Positions 27,439 to 35,525 of a DNA stretch of 64,000 nucleotides are shown here, piece after piece. Source of the DNA: Nocardiaceae bacterium. GTDB taxonomy: Bacteria; Actinomycetota; Actinomycetes; Mycobacteriales; Mycobacteriaceae. Location of the stretch: contig JAJFUQ010000183.1 in assembly GCA_021372355.1 (NCBI GenBank), forward strand, positions 32,773-96,772, in the 5' to 3' direction. The notes under the pieces are model-generated. The model was not told the DNA's origin and did not search any database. It saw nothing but the letters and a program-made list of their open reading frames with translations. The number at the start of each line of letters is the position of its first letter. Positions within the stretch are counted from its first letter, which is position 1. A program made the translations under genes and the position numbers.

Positions 27439-28158
27439 ATGACTGCGACCGTCGACTCCGATGCCGGGCCCGTGCTGTTCGCGCGCTACGCGTTTCCGCC
27501 GCACGAGCTGGGTTACTGCGGCCCGACCGACGTCGACACCGAATTGGAGTTGGGGCAGCGCGCTCGTGAGTTTGACGGCGCCTGGCCCTATCTCGCGGCG
27601 TTGGCCAAGGCCGGCGGGTTCGAGAACCCGATGGACGCCCGGATCGTGGAGGCGTACTGGATCGGCGGAGAGTTACTCGACCGCGTCGATCCCGACGCCT
27701 TGCTGGATCACCTTCGAGAAGCGTTCGCCCACCAGAATCCGGGTGCGCTTGGGGACGTCGAATCCGCGGTGGCGCACCACAGCTTCCATGTGTTCGCCGT
27801 GTATCCCTGGGTCCGGCTGCTGTCCGCGGACCCGGTGACGCCACTCGCGATCCTGCAGAAGTGCCGGATTCGATGGGGCACCGTCGTCGCGGTCGATGAG
27901 GACCACGCGACCGTCGAGACCCGGCCGCTGGAATTCGATGGGACCAAACTGGCCCTCGGTGAACCGTCGCCCGAGCGGATCCGCTGGCGGAGCCCCACCC
28001 ATTCACTCATCGGCCCACCCCGGGTCGGCCTCAGCGTCAGCGCGCATTGGGGCTGGATCTGTGACAGGTTGGACACTGCTGAGGTTTCCGCTCTGGCGGC
28101 TGCCACGGAGCGTTCGCTCGCGCTGGTCAACGCCGTTCTGATACAGAGAAGGTCGTGA
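27439..28158 (+). CDS. hydrogenase-operon protein of unknown function (resembles DUF6390)
   Basis: The 239-residue protein lies between hypE and the nickel permease gene, overlapping the latter by 4 bp. It begins near residue 10 with LFARYAFPPHELGYCGP, followed by helices (GGELLDRVDPDALLDHLREAFAHQN), AVAHHSFHVFAVYPWVRLL and a strand region (IRWGTVVAVDEDHATVETRPLEFD). The AHHSFHVF histidines are a possible metal site next to a nickel transporter, but that is speculation. I recall this type of protein as DUF6390 in actinobacterial hydrogenase clusters. No membrane segment or signal peptide. Confidence 0.72.
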   Translation: MTATVDSDAGPVLFARYAFPPHELGYCGPTDVDTELELGQRAREFDGAWPYLAALAKAGGFENPMDARIVEAYWIGGELLDRVDPDALLDHLREAFAHQNPGALGDVESAVAHHSFHVFAVYPWVRLLSADPVTPLAILQKCRIRWGTVVAVDEDHATVETRPLEFDGTKLALGEPSPERIRWRSPTHSLIGPPRVGLSVSAHWGWICDRLDTAEVSALAAATERSLALVNAVLIQRRS

Positions 28159-29180
28159 GAATGCACGCGGTGTCCAACCACGCCCGGCTGATTCTCGATT
28201 CGACGTATCGAGAGTCGCGGCCGGAGCGCACGCGTCGAGCGGTGACGCTCGGCGTCGTCGGATTGCTGCACGTGATCGGGCTGTGCTTGCTCGCCGTCGG
28301 GGCGCTCGACGGTTCGGCCGGCGCGATCGCCACCGGCGCCGCCGTCACCGCCTACCTCGCTGGCCTACGGCACGCCGCCGACTGCGACCACATCGCCGGA
28401 ATCGACAATGCGACAAGAAAATTCGTCGGCGAAGGAAGACGGCCGACGAGTGTGGGCCTGGCCTTCAGCCTGGGGCACTCGACGGTGGTGTTCCTGCTGG
28501 CGCTCGCGATTGTCGCGGGTTCGCAGCTCGCGCGCGGCGTGGTCGCGGACGGAGCCCCGACGACGTTCGCCACCGTCGGCGGGATCGTCGCGGGCAGCTT
28601 CCTGATCTTGATCGGCGCGTTCAATTCCGTGAGCCTGTTCGGCGGTTCGCGACAGCAGGACATGCTTCCACGGACGTTCTCTGGGCGCCTGATGATGAAA
28701 CCTCTCGCCCGGGTCCGTCAGCCGTGGCACATTTTCGTCCTCGGTTTCCTGTTCGGATTGGGCTTCGACACCGCGACTCTCATCGGTTTCCTCGTCCTCA
28801 CCGCGGCGACGGCGACGTCGGGAATCGGCATCGCCGGCGTTCTCGCGCTCCCGGTCGCGTTCGCCGCCGGTATGACTCTGGCCGACACTGCCAACGGCCT
28901 GGTGATGCTGCGCCTCTACGCGAATGCCATGTCCACGACCGGGCGGCCGCGGTTCCTCGTTTTCATCACCGCCATGTCCGTCGTGTCGGCACTGGTCATC
29001 GGTGTGATCGTCCTGGTCGGCACACTCCATTCGGCGCTGGACCTGTCTGACCCGGTCACCGCAGCCATCGCGTCCGTCAACCTCGAATACGCCGGCTTCG
29101 TGCTGTTCGGAATGTTCGCGGCGATCTGGGCAACCGTGCTCATCCGAGGTCAATTCCGTCCGCTGAGCGAGCGCAGTTGA
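28155..29180 (+). CDS. nickel/cobalt permease, NiCoT (HoxN/NixA) family
   Basis: The 341-residue membrane protein has about eight hydrophobic segments and all three NiCoT signatures: LRHAADCDHIAGIDNATRKF in TM2, LGFDTATLIGFLVL and AAGMTLADTANGLVM. These His/Asp residues form the high-affinity Ni2+ or Co2+ path through the cytoplasmic membrane. Its position at the end of the hyp cluster indicates nickel supply for the hydrogenase. The GTG at 28155 overlaps the previous stop; an ATG two codons later is an alternative start. Confidence 0.94.
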   Translation: MRMHAVSNHARLILDSTYRESRPERTRRAVTLGVVGLLHVIGLCLLAVGALDGSAGAIATGAAVTAYLAGLRHAADCDHIAGIDNATRKFVGEGRRPTSVGLAFSLGHSTVVFLLALAIVAGSQLARGVVADGAPTTFATVGGIVAGSFLILIGAFNSVSLFGGSRQQDMLPRTFSGRLMMKPLARVRQPWHIFVLGFLFGLGFDTATLIGFLVLTAATATSGIGIAGVLALPVAFAAGMTLADTANGLVMLRLYANAMSTTGRPRFLVFITAMSVVSALVIGVIVLVGTLHSALDLSDPVTAAIASVNLEYAGFVLFGMFAAIWATVLIRGQFRPLSERS

Positions 29181-30625
29181 CCACTACTTTCGACGTCGTC
29201 ATCGTCGGCGCGGGATTGTCGGGTATCAACGCTGCCTATCGGTTGCAGGAGCGGTGTCCGGACAAGACGTACGCGATCCTCGAGGCCCGCGACTCGATGG
29301 GCGGCACCTGGGACCTCTTCCGCTATCCCGGTGTCCGTTCCGATTCCGACATCTTCACGTTCGGCTTCGGCTTCAAGCCCTGGACGGGCGACAAAACCTT
29401 GGCCGATGGTGCGGAAATCCTCCACTATCTCCGCGAGGCTGCGCACGAAAATGGCATCGACCAGCACATTAGGTATCGCACGAAGGTCGTGCGCGCCGAC
29501 TGGTCGAGCCGGCACCAGAAGTGGCATCTGACTCTCGAGGTCGACGGCGAGACCTCATTCGTGGACGCCCGGTTCCTGTATCTGTGCTGTGGCTACTACC
29601 GCTACGACGCCGGGTACACCCCGGATTTCGCCGACCTCGGATCGTTTGCCGGAACCTTGGTTCATCCGCAGTTCTGGCCGGACGACCTCGACTACGCGGA
29701 CAAGAACGTCGTCATCATCGGGAGTGGTGCGACGGCCGTGACGATGCTGCCCGCGATGGCCCGCACAGCACGACACGTGACCATGCTCCAGCGGTCCGCA
29801 ACCTGGATCACACCGGTCCCGTCGCGGGACAAGACCGCTGATCGGCTGCAGTCGATACTGCCCGCTAAACTCGCGCATTCGATCCTGCGCCTGCGGTACG
29901 CGACTCTGCGGACGGTGTTCTATTCCTATTGCCGTCGGAACCCGGAAGGCGCGCGCAAGCTACTCCTCGGACTCGCGACGAAGATGCTCGAAGGTCACGA
30001 GGAACTCGTCGCCGAGCACTTCACGCCGACGTACAACCCCTGGGAACAGCGGCTGTGCGCCGCCCCGGGTGCCGACTTCTTCAAGGCGATCCGCAGTGGA
30101 GACGCGAGCGTCGTGAGCGATCGGATCGACCACTTCGAATCCGACGGAATCCGTCTCGTCAGCGGTGCGAAACTCGATGCGGACGTCGTCGTCACCGCGA
30201 CCGGCCTCCAGCTGCTGCCGGCCGGCGGGATCGATGTCTCGGTCGATGGTCGAAAGGTCGAGTTGAACCAGACCTTCCTGTGGCGCGGCACGATGGTCAG
30301 CGGTGTACCGAACCTGGCGATCTGCATCGGATACACGAACTCGTCATGGACGCTGCGCTCGGACATCGCCGCCAAACTCGTGTGTCGACTGCTTCGCCAC
30401 ATGGACCGCAAGCATCTGACGTCTGTTTCCGCAGCGGCGCCCGACGGCATGCCGCGCAGCCCTTTGTTCAACCTCAAATCGGGATACTTCCAACGCGCGG
30501 GCGACCAGTTTCCGGCCCAAGGTCCCATTGGCTCGTGGCGGATGCACCAGAACTACTTCCTTGACCGGTTGGCAACGCGCCGTGGCGGATTCAATCGTGA
30601 ACTGCAGGGGCAGGACGCCAGCTAG
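29177..30625 (+). CDS. flavin-containing (Baeyer-Villiger type) monooxygenase
   Basis: The 482-residue protein has the FAD motif VVIVGAGLSGINAAYRL (GxGxxG at residues 11-16), the NADP motif VVIIGSGATAVTMLPAMA and the Baeyer-Villiger fingerprint FAGTLVHPQFWPDD (FxGxxxHxxxW) at about residue 155. GGTWDLFRYPGVRSDSDIFTFGF resembles EthA-like and other actinobacterial enzymes. They insert oxygen into ketones or oxidise thio compounds with NADPH. The start is a TTG overlapping the permease stop by 4 bp, so it is translationally coupled to the hydrogenase operon although no functional link is known. Its 3' end overlaps the convergent kinase gene by 4 bp. Confidence 0.9.
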   Translation: MTTTFDVVIVGAGLSGINAAYRLQERCPDKTYAILEARDSMGGTWDLFRYPGVRSDSDIFTFGFGFKPWTGDKTLADGAEILHYLREAAHENGIDQHIRYRTKVVRADWSSRHQKWHLTLEVDGETSFVDARFLYLCCGYYRYDAGYTPDFADLGSFAGTLVHPQFWPDDLDYADKNVVIIGSGATAVTMLPAMARTARHVTMLQRSATWITPVPSRDKTADRLQSILPAKLAHSILRLRYATLRTVFYSYCRRNPEGARKLLLGLATKMLEGHEELVAEHFTPTYNPWEQRLCAAPGADFFKAIRSGDASVVSDRIDHFESDGIRLVSGAKLDADVVVTATGLQLLPAGGIDVSVDGRKVELNQTFLWRGTMVSGVPNLAICIGYTNSSWTLRSDIAAKLVCRLLRHMDRKHLTSVSAAAPDGMPRSPLFNLKSGYFQRAGDQFPAQGPIGSWRMHQNYFLDRLATRRGGFNRELQGQDAS

Positions 30626-31017
30626 AACGTGCGGCTCATGTGAATCGTCGTACCGGATTCGGATCTCTCGATGTCGACCGTCGTCATCACCGCGATCATG
30701 AGCGGGATCCCGCGTCCGCGCATCGCATTCCGTTGGGATTCCCGCCAAATGCCATTGTCGGAGACCGTCACCAGGAACTCGTGTGGGCGGACGAACGCGA
30801 CGACGCTGAACTCGACCGGTGTCCCCGGCGAGCGCGGTATCGCGTGCTCCACGGAGTTCGCGACGGCTTCGTCAACCGCGAGAACGACATCGGTTTGAAC
30901 CAACACCGGGACGTGCTCCTCTGACAGCCACGTGCGCAACGCCAAGCGGACGTCCTGCAGGACTGCAGGCGTTCCGGGCATCGTCAGTGCAAATCCTTGG
31001 ACGAGATCATCAGGCAT
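30622..31017 (-). CDS. RsbW-like anti-sigma factor / serine kinase (HATPase_c_2)
   Basis: The 131-residue protein is a GHKL ATPase domain: the N box is AVDEAVANSVEHAI, the G1 region VTVSDNGIWRE, and the G2-like loop GRGIPLMIAVMTTVDIERSESGTTIHM. RsbW/SpoIIAB proteins bind a sigma factor or phosphorylate a STAS antagonist. The gene lies downstream of the GAF-PP2C gene on the same strand (31-bp gap) and near a STAS gene, completing a partner-switching set. No sigma factor gene is adjacent. Confidence 0.88.
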   Translation of the reverse strand: MPDDLVQGFALTMPGTPAVLQDVRLALRTWLSEEHVPVLVQTDVVLAVDEAVANSVEHAIPRSPGTPVEFSVVAFVRPHEFLVTVSDNGIWRESQRNAMRGRGIPLMIAVMTTVDIERSESGTTIHMSRTF

Positions 31018-31048
31018 CGTGATCGCTGATTACCCGCGCAGGTCCGCA

Positions 31049-32323
31049 TTAACTCACTTGTCGATCATCGAACGGCACACAGCGCGCGATGAGCAGTGCG
31101 ACGTCGTCGCGTGGTGCTTGTGGCCCGACGAGCCGGGACATGACCCGGGCACAGACCACCTCGGGTTCACCGTTTGTCATCGCCGTGAGGAGCCTCTTCA
31201 AACCGATGTCCATACTCTCGCCACGCCGTTCGACAAGGCCGTCGGTATAGAAGGCGACCGCGTCGTGATCCATGAGCACGATCTCGGTGTTCCGGCGCGC
31301 CACCCCGGGAAACAGCCCGATCGGAAGATCCGGAACGATGTCGAAGATTGTCGACTCGTTGTCATTCGTGCGAATTGGCGGGGGATGACCGGCGAGCGAC
31401 AAGGTGAGCTTTCGTCTCGATGCATCCAGCACGCCATAGGCAATCGTGGCCATGACACCCGGTTCGAAGTGCTGCATCTTGGCGTCCACACGTTCCAGGA
31501 CGAAGGCCGGATCTTCTGACCACTCCAGCGCGTAGGCGCGCAGGGCACTCCGGATCCGCCCCATGACGACCGACGCCTCGAGTCCATGTCCGGCGACATC
31601 ACCCATGACGATGCCGACGCGATCATCCGGCAGGGAAAACAGGTCGTACCAGTCGCCACCCAGTCCGGCATCGGCGCCGGGCACGTAGCGCGTGGCAACC
31701 TCCAGTCCGCGCACGTCGGGAAGTGCGGCGGGAAGGAGGCTTCTTTGCAGCGCGAGAGCCGCGGTGTGTTCCTCACCGAGAGAGGCGAAGTACACCGAAT
31801 GAGCGAGCCGTTCACTCACCCTCTCCAGAGTGCGAATATCGGCCTGCGTGAACGCACGCCCGGTCACCGACCCGACATGCAGAACGCCCAGAAGTCGTCC
31901 GTAGCTGACCATCGGAACGCCGAGCATCGAGCGCAGACCGTGTTCCCACAGCAGGGGATTGACGACGGTCTCTTCATCGACGTGGTCCACAGTCAACGGA
32001 CGGAGAATCGCCGCGATGCGTCCGGCGAAGCCGGCGCCGAACGGAATCCGTACGCCTTGGTTGACCTCTTCCTCGATGCCCGACGACGCCACGGCGACGA
32101 GCCGGCTGCTCCGCGAGTCGTAACGCAGCACGGTCGCGGTGTCGACGTCGAGAACTGTCCGTAGTCTGGCGAGCGCACTTTCGAGAAGTCGCCGCGGTTC
32201 GACATACTCCGGAATGTATTTTCCGAATTCTTCGTCGAATCGCGACAATTCGTCGTCATCGCGGGCGGGTTCAAGGTGAGACAAGGCGCTCCATCTGTGG
32301 CGGTATGAAGCGAATTCCCGCAC
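31049..32323 (-). CDS. GAF-domain PP2C (RsbU/SpoIIE-like) serine phosphatase
   Basis: The protein has a GAF domain (LLESALARLRTVLDVDTATVLRY onwards, about 120 residues) and a SpoIIE-type PP2C domain with LGGDWYDLFSLPDDRVGIVMGDVAGHG, the Asp residues of which bind Mn/Mg, and a late DDVALLIARC. Such phosphatases reactivate STAS antagonists when the sensory GAF domain is triggered. The longest frame starts at a TTG (32398) that overlaps the divergent STAS gene; the GTG at 32323 with AAGG upstream leaves room for promoters and is preferred (424 residues). It is transcribed with the RsbW-like gene. Confidence 0.88.
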   Translation of the reverse strand: MREFASYRHRWSALSHLEPARDDDELSRFDEEFGKYIPEYVEPRRLLESALARLRTVLDVDTATVLRYDSRSSRLVAVASSGIEEEVNQGVRIPFGAGFAGRIAAILRPLTVDHVDEETVVNPLLWEHGLRSMLGVPMVSYGRLLGVLHVGSVTGRAFTQADIRTLERVSERLAHSVYFASLGEEHTAALALQRSLLPAALPDVRGLEVATRYVPGADAGLGGDWYDLFSLPDDRVGIVMGDVAGHGLEASVVMGRIRSALRAYALEWSEDPAFVLERVDAKMQHFEPGVMATIAYGVLDASRRKLTLSLAGHPPPIRTNDNESTIFDIVPDLPIGLFPGVARRNTEIVLMDHDAVAFYTDGLVERRGESMDIGLKRLLTAMTNGEPEVVCARVMSRLVGPQAPRDDVALLIARCVPFDDRQVS

Positions 32324-32383
32324 GACAGGCCTTAAAAACGTCAGCCGCTTCTCGTGATCCAACGTATCAGGCAAACTAACACC

Positions 32384-32740
32384 ATGACGGAGATCCAACC
32401 CACCGACGTTGGCCTCTGGACCGAGCAGTCGGTGGTCCGAGATGCACTGGTACTCAAGGTATTCGGATACATCGATCTATCGACCGCGGAGGTGCTCGAG
32501 AACGCCCTCGCGAAGATCCTCGACGATCTTCAGTCGCTGCTCGTCATCGATCTGTCGCAGGTCGAGTTTCTCGGTTCGGCCGGATTGTCGATACTGGCTC
32601 GAACCCATCAACGCCTCTCCGCGCCACAACGAATGGCGATTGTCGTGAATAACATCGCCGCTCGACCCCTCGAGATCACCGGCCTCGACAAAGTGCTGAG
32701 CGTTTACGAAGACCTCGACGACGTCCCCATGAGCGTCTGA
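32384..32740 (+). CDS. STAS-domain anti-sigma factor antagonist
   Basis: The 118-residue protein is a single STAS domain: VLKVFGYIDLSTAEVLENAL, the phosphorylation-site segment IDLSQVEFLGSAGLSIL (Ser65) and ARPLEITGLDKVLSVYEDLDDV. Unphosphorylated antagonists bind the RsbW-like kinase and free its target. The gene is divergent from the GAF-PP2C gene, with about 60 bp between proposed starts. The acyltransferase gene follows after 20 bp and may be co-transcribed. Confidence 0.88.
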   Translation: MTEIQPTDVGLWTEQSVVRDALVLKVFGYIDLSTAEVLENALAKILDDLQSLLVIDLSQVEFLGSAGLSILARTHQRLSAPQRMAIVVNNIAARPLEITGLDKVLSVYEDLDDVPMSV

Positions 32741-32760
32741 CGCGCTCAGAAAGCCTTCGC

Positions 32761-33528
32761 ATGAACGCCGCGTCACCCGTGCCAGCATTGATTTCGCTGC
32801 TCGACACCTATCTACGCACGTACCACCGCCACGAGATGCACGCCGACGAGATGCTGCCGGACACCCCGTGCCTCGTCGTCGCCAATCACGGCTTCGGCGG
32901 CGCACTCGACCTGAACACGATGGTGCTTGCTGTCGTTCTGGACAAACTCGTGGAATCGCGGCCGATCACCTTCCTGGTTCATCAGGTGGCGTGGACATTC
33001 AAGCTCGGATGGTTGATCGAGCCGCTCGGCTGCCGTCCCGGTAGCCAGGAGTCGGTCGATGCCGGGTTCGCCGCGGGGCATCACGTCGCCGTCTTCCCCG
33101 GTGGTGACATCGAGGCCGCCAAGCCCTTCGCGGAAAGGAACCTCATCAAGTTCGACGGCCGGACGGGTTTCGCGCGCGTGGCTATCGAACACGATGTGCC
33201 GATCGTCCCCGTGGTCACCGCGGGAGCAGGGGAGTCGCTGTTCGTTCTCAACGACGGACAGCGACTGGCGAAGCTGCTGCGCCTGCCGCAACTGATGCGC
33301 GCCAAGTCGCTGGCGGTCAGCCTCTCGATTCCGTGGGGGCTCAATGTGGGTCTGGTCGGGATGGCGCTGCCGTACGTTCCGCTCCCGACGAAGCTCGTCA
33401 CGGCGGTCCTGCCGCCGATGCGCGCGCACGAAGGCGAGTCCGCGGAAGCGTTCGCCGGACGCGTCCACGACGTCATGCAGGCGAAGATGGACGAGCTGAC
33501 CGCCGGACGTCGGCCGGTTATCGGGTAG
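32761..33528 (+). CDS. PlsC-like glycerolipid acyltransferase
   Basis: The 255-residue protein has the acyltransferase catalytic block VVANHGFGGALD (a variant HX4D with five intervening residues between His and Asp when read strictly as HGFGGALD), FPGGDIEAAKPFAERNLIKFDGRTGFARVAI (glycerophosphate-binding block) and VPIVPVVTAGAGES. These are the motifs of 1-acylglycerol-3-phosphate acyltransferases and relatives, acting at the inner membrane face. No strong membrane span is seen. It follows the STAS gene by 20 bp. The acceptor substrate cannot be deduced; the altered first motif suggests a diverged member. Confidence 0.8.
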   Translation: MNAASPVPALISLLDTYLRTYHRHEMHADEMLPDTPCLVVANHGFGGALDLNTMVLAVVLDKLVESRPITFLVHQVAWTFKLGWLIEPLGCRPGSQESVDAGFAAGHHVAVFPGGDIEAAKPFAERNLIKFDGRTGFARVAIEHDVPIVPVVTAGAGESLFVLNDGQRLAKLLRLPQLMRAKSLAVSLSIPWGLNVGLVGMALPYVPLPTKLVTAVLPPMRAHEGESAEAFAGRVHDVMQAKMDELTAGRRPVIG

Positions 33529-34210
33529 TGGGCCGGGGCGGGTTCTTGCCGGCTTTTAACTCTTCCGGCGTGAGCACGACCGCGACCTCCTTGCCCAGTG
33601 AGTAGCCGGGCATCATCGGCAATCGATCACCGCTCCAGAACCGGCCGGGGTCGTACCAATCGCGGCGGCGTTCCTTTTTGAGCAACCCCATCGACTCGTA
33701 GGTCACGCCCACGACCTCAGCGCAGTACGTCGTCTGTAGGTCGGCATTCGTGACTGGCGCCGCCGTCCGGTTCACCTTGCCGCCGAGCCATCGACTGGCC
33801 ACCTTCACCGTCGATGGAAACGGCGTGCCGTCGAGGCGCGCAATCGTGCGCAGGACGGCGTTCTCCTGCTCCTTCGTGACCTCTGGTTCGAGCTGGCGGA
33901 ACCATGGAGTCTGGCCGTAGCGGCCACACCACACCTGCACCGAAGCGCGCAGGTCATGCAACTGCACACCACGTTGATAGCGCCCAGTCCACATGTCCTG
34001 CAGCGCCTTTCCGAGCTCGGCGTGCCACATCAACGGCGGCATGTCGTCGAGAACCACGGCCATCCCGACGTGATTGACCGGGCTGTTGCTGAGGGTTTGA
34101 ATCGCGCGATCAGGACCCGAGCGACCCCGGAAGATCCAGATGTCTCCGGTCCGGGCGTTATCGACAGCGGTGCTCAGGTTTACCGAAGATTCGCGCGGAC
34201 GGGTCGGCAT
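33518..34210 (-). CDS. YiiX-like permuted NlpC/P60 hydrolase
   Basis: The 230-residue protein fits the permuted papain-like (YiiX/LRAT-like) amidase group: RTGDIWIFRG at the N-terminus, the His segment SPVNHVGMAVVLDD, a middle WHAELG stretch and the later Cys segment TTYCAEVVGVTYESMGLL. In permuted members the His precedes the Cys, as seen here. These enzymes hydrolyse lipid- or amide-linked acyl groups. No signal peptide is visible. The gene overlaps the convergent acyltransferase gene by 11 bp. Family assignment is by motif order only. Confidence 0.65.
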   Translation of the reverse strand: MPTRPRESSVNLSTAVDNARTGDIWIFRGRSGPDRAIQTLSNSPVNHVGMAVVLDDMPPLMWHAELGKALQDMWTGRYQRGVQLHDLRASVQVWCGRYGQTPWFRQLEPEVTKEQENAVLRTIARLDGTPFPSTVKVASRWLGGKVNRTAAPVTNADLQTTYCAEVVGVTYESMGLLKKERRRDWYDPGRFWSGDRLPMMPGYSLGKEVAVVLTPEELKAGKNPPRPTTR

Positions 34211-34227
34211 AGCAATAGCGTAGAGAT

Positions 34228-34476
34228 ATGGCGGTTTCCGGAGCGAAGGTTCTGAAATACGTTGGCATGGCGGGAGTGGTCGGCGTTGCGGCCACCGGCG
34301 TCATGGTGGCCCGGGACGAGCGCAAACGGCGGGCATACACGCCCGACGAAGTGCGCGAACAACTGCACGTCCGCTATACCGCGGCCTACAACAACGGTGG
34401 CGAGATCCCGCGACCGCCCAAGCCGACCATGCGTGAGCGCTTTGAGAATGCACGGGCGCGCCTGCGTCGCCACTAG
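34228..34476 (+). CDS. small single-span membrane protein, unknown function
   Basis: The 82-residue protein has one hydrophobic segment (KVLKYVGMAGVVGVAATGVMVA, about residues 7-28) followed by a basic, Pro-containing cytoplasmic tail (RDERKRRAYTPDEVREQLHVRY ... RPPKPTMRERFENARARLRRH). It is divergent from the YiiX-like gene with only 17 bp between starts, and its end overlaps the nagA stop by 4 bp. I do not recognise a family; short proteins of this layout are common in Mycobacteriales. Confidence 0.65.
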   Translation: MAVSGAKVLKYVGMAGVVGVAATGVMVARDERKRRAYTPDEVREQLHVRYTAAYNNGGEIPRPPKPTMRERFENARARLRRH

Positions 34477-35525
34477 CTGACGTTCGCACCGTCGACCACG
34501 ATGTAGTCGGGGTTCTTCACGCCCAGCAGTCGGGCGGGCGTCGCGGAGGTCACCGCCGCAGCAATGAGCAAGGCATCGTCGTTTTCAACCCCTCCGAACA
34601 TCGAGACCGCGGTGTGAAACAGGCTGTCCATGGTCGCCGTGCTTCCCGCGATCGTGTCGGTACCGGCGACCTTTGCCACCGTGTCCTGCACCTCGATGTC
34701 GAGGGTGCCGAGTCGGTAGTGGCCGCTGCACATTCCCGCCGCGGACATCGCGTCGGTGACCAACGCAACCCGGTCCGATCCGACGGTACTGATCGTGTTG
34801 CGAACCAACGCAGGATGAAGGTGGATGCCGTCGGCGATGAGTTCGACGGTGACCCGGGGGTCCTCGAGCAGTGCGAGCGCGGGCCCAGGATCGCGTTGTC
34901 GGAGCGGACGCATCGCATTGAACAGATGCGTCGCCACGGTCGCGCCGGCGTCGATCGCTGCCACCGTCTGTTCGTACGACGCATCGGTGTGGCCGATGGC
35001 GACGATCACGCCGTGGTCGGTGAACCGTTTGATCGCCTCCATCGCTCCAGGGAGCTCAGGCGCGAGTGTCACCATGCGGATTCGGCCCCGCCCGGCATCG
35101 AGGACCGCGGTGATCTCGGCTCGATCCGGAACGCGAAGCTGCGTCGAGTCATGCGCACCGCAGCGCAGCGAGCTGAGCCACGGCCCTTCGAGATGAATGC
35201 CTTCGATCCGGTGATCTGTGCTCAGTGTCGAGACCGTCGTCAAGAGATCCGACGGCGACGCGGTGACGAGACTCGCGAGCGTGGCGACGGTCCCATGCGC
35301 GCGATGGAATGCGAAGGCCGTCTCGGGATCGACGGCGTAGTCAGCGCCTCCGCCGCCATGCACGTGCAGGTCGACGAATCCCGGCAGGACGATGCCGTCG
35401 CGGTAGCTCGCATCGGCGGAAACCGGTGGTTCACCAGGCCCGGCGAGGCCAGTCGCGGTATCCACCCACCCGGGCCGGAAGACCGACCCGCCGTGGATCA
35501 CGGTGCCGGAAGCAATGATTGTCAT
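34473..35525 (-). CDS. nagA: N-acetylglucosamine-6-phosphate deacetylase
   Basis: The 350-residue amidohydrolase converts GlcNAc-6-phosphate to glucosamine-6-phosphate and acetate. The first metal motif is VDLHVHGGGGADY, the metal Glu is in IEGIHLEGPWL, and His ligands lie in AIGHTDASYEQT and ATHLFNAM; the catalytic Asp is in LVTDAMSAAG. Length is normal for actinobacterial NagA. It is the last gene of a minus-strand operon behind the SIS protein, the kinase and the transporter, overlapping the SIS gene by 4 bp. Confidence 0.94.
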   Translation of the reverse strand: MTIIASGTVIHGGSVFRPGWVDTATGLAGPGEPPVSADASYRDGIVLPGFVDLHVHGGGGADYAVDPETAFAFHRAHGTVATLASLVTASPSDLLTTVSTLSTDHRIEGIHLEGPWLSSLRCGAHDSTQLRVPDRAEITAVLDAGRGRIRMVTLAPELPGAMEAIKRFTDHGVIVAIGHTDASYEQTVAAIDAGATVATHLFNAMRPLRQRDPGPALALLEDPRVTVELIADGIHLHPALVRNTISTVGSDRVALVTDAMSAAGMCSGHYRLGTLDIEVQDTVAKVAGTDTIAGSTATMDSLFHTAVSMFGGVENDDALLIAAAVTSATPARLLGVKNPDYIVVDGANVS

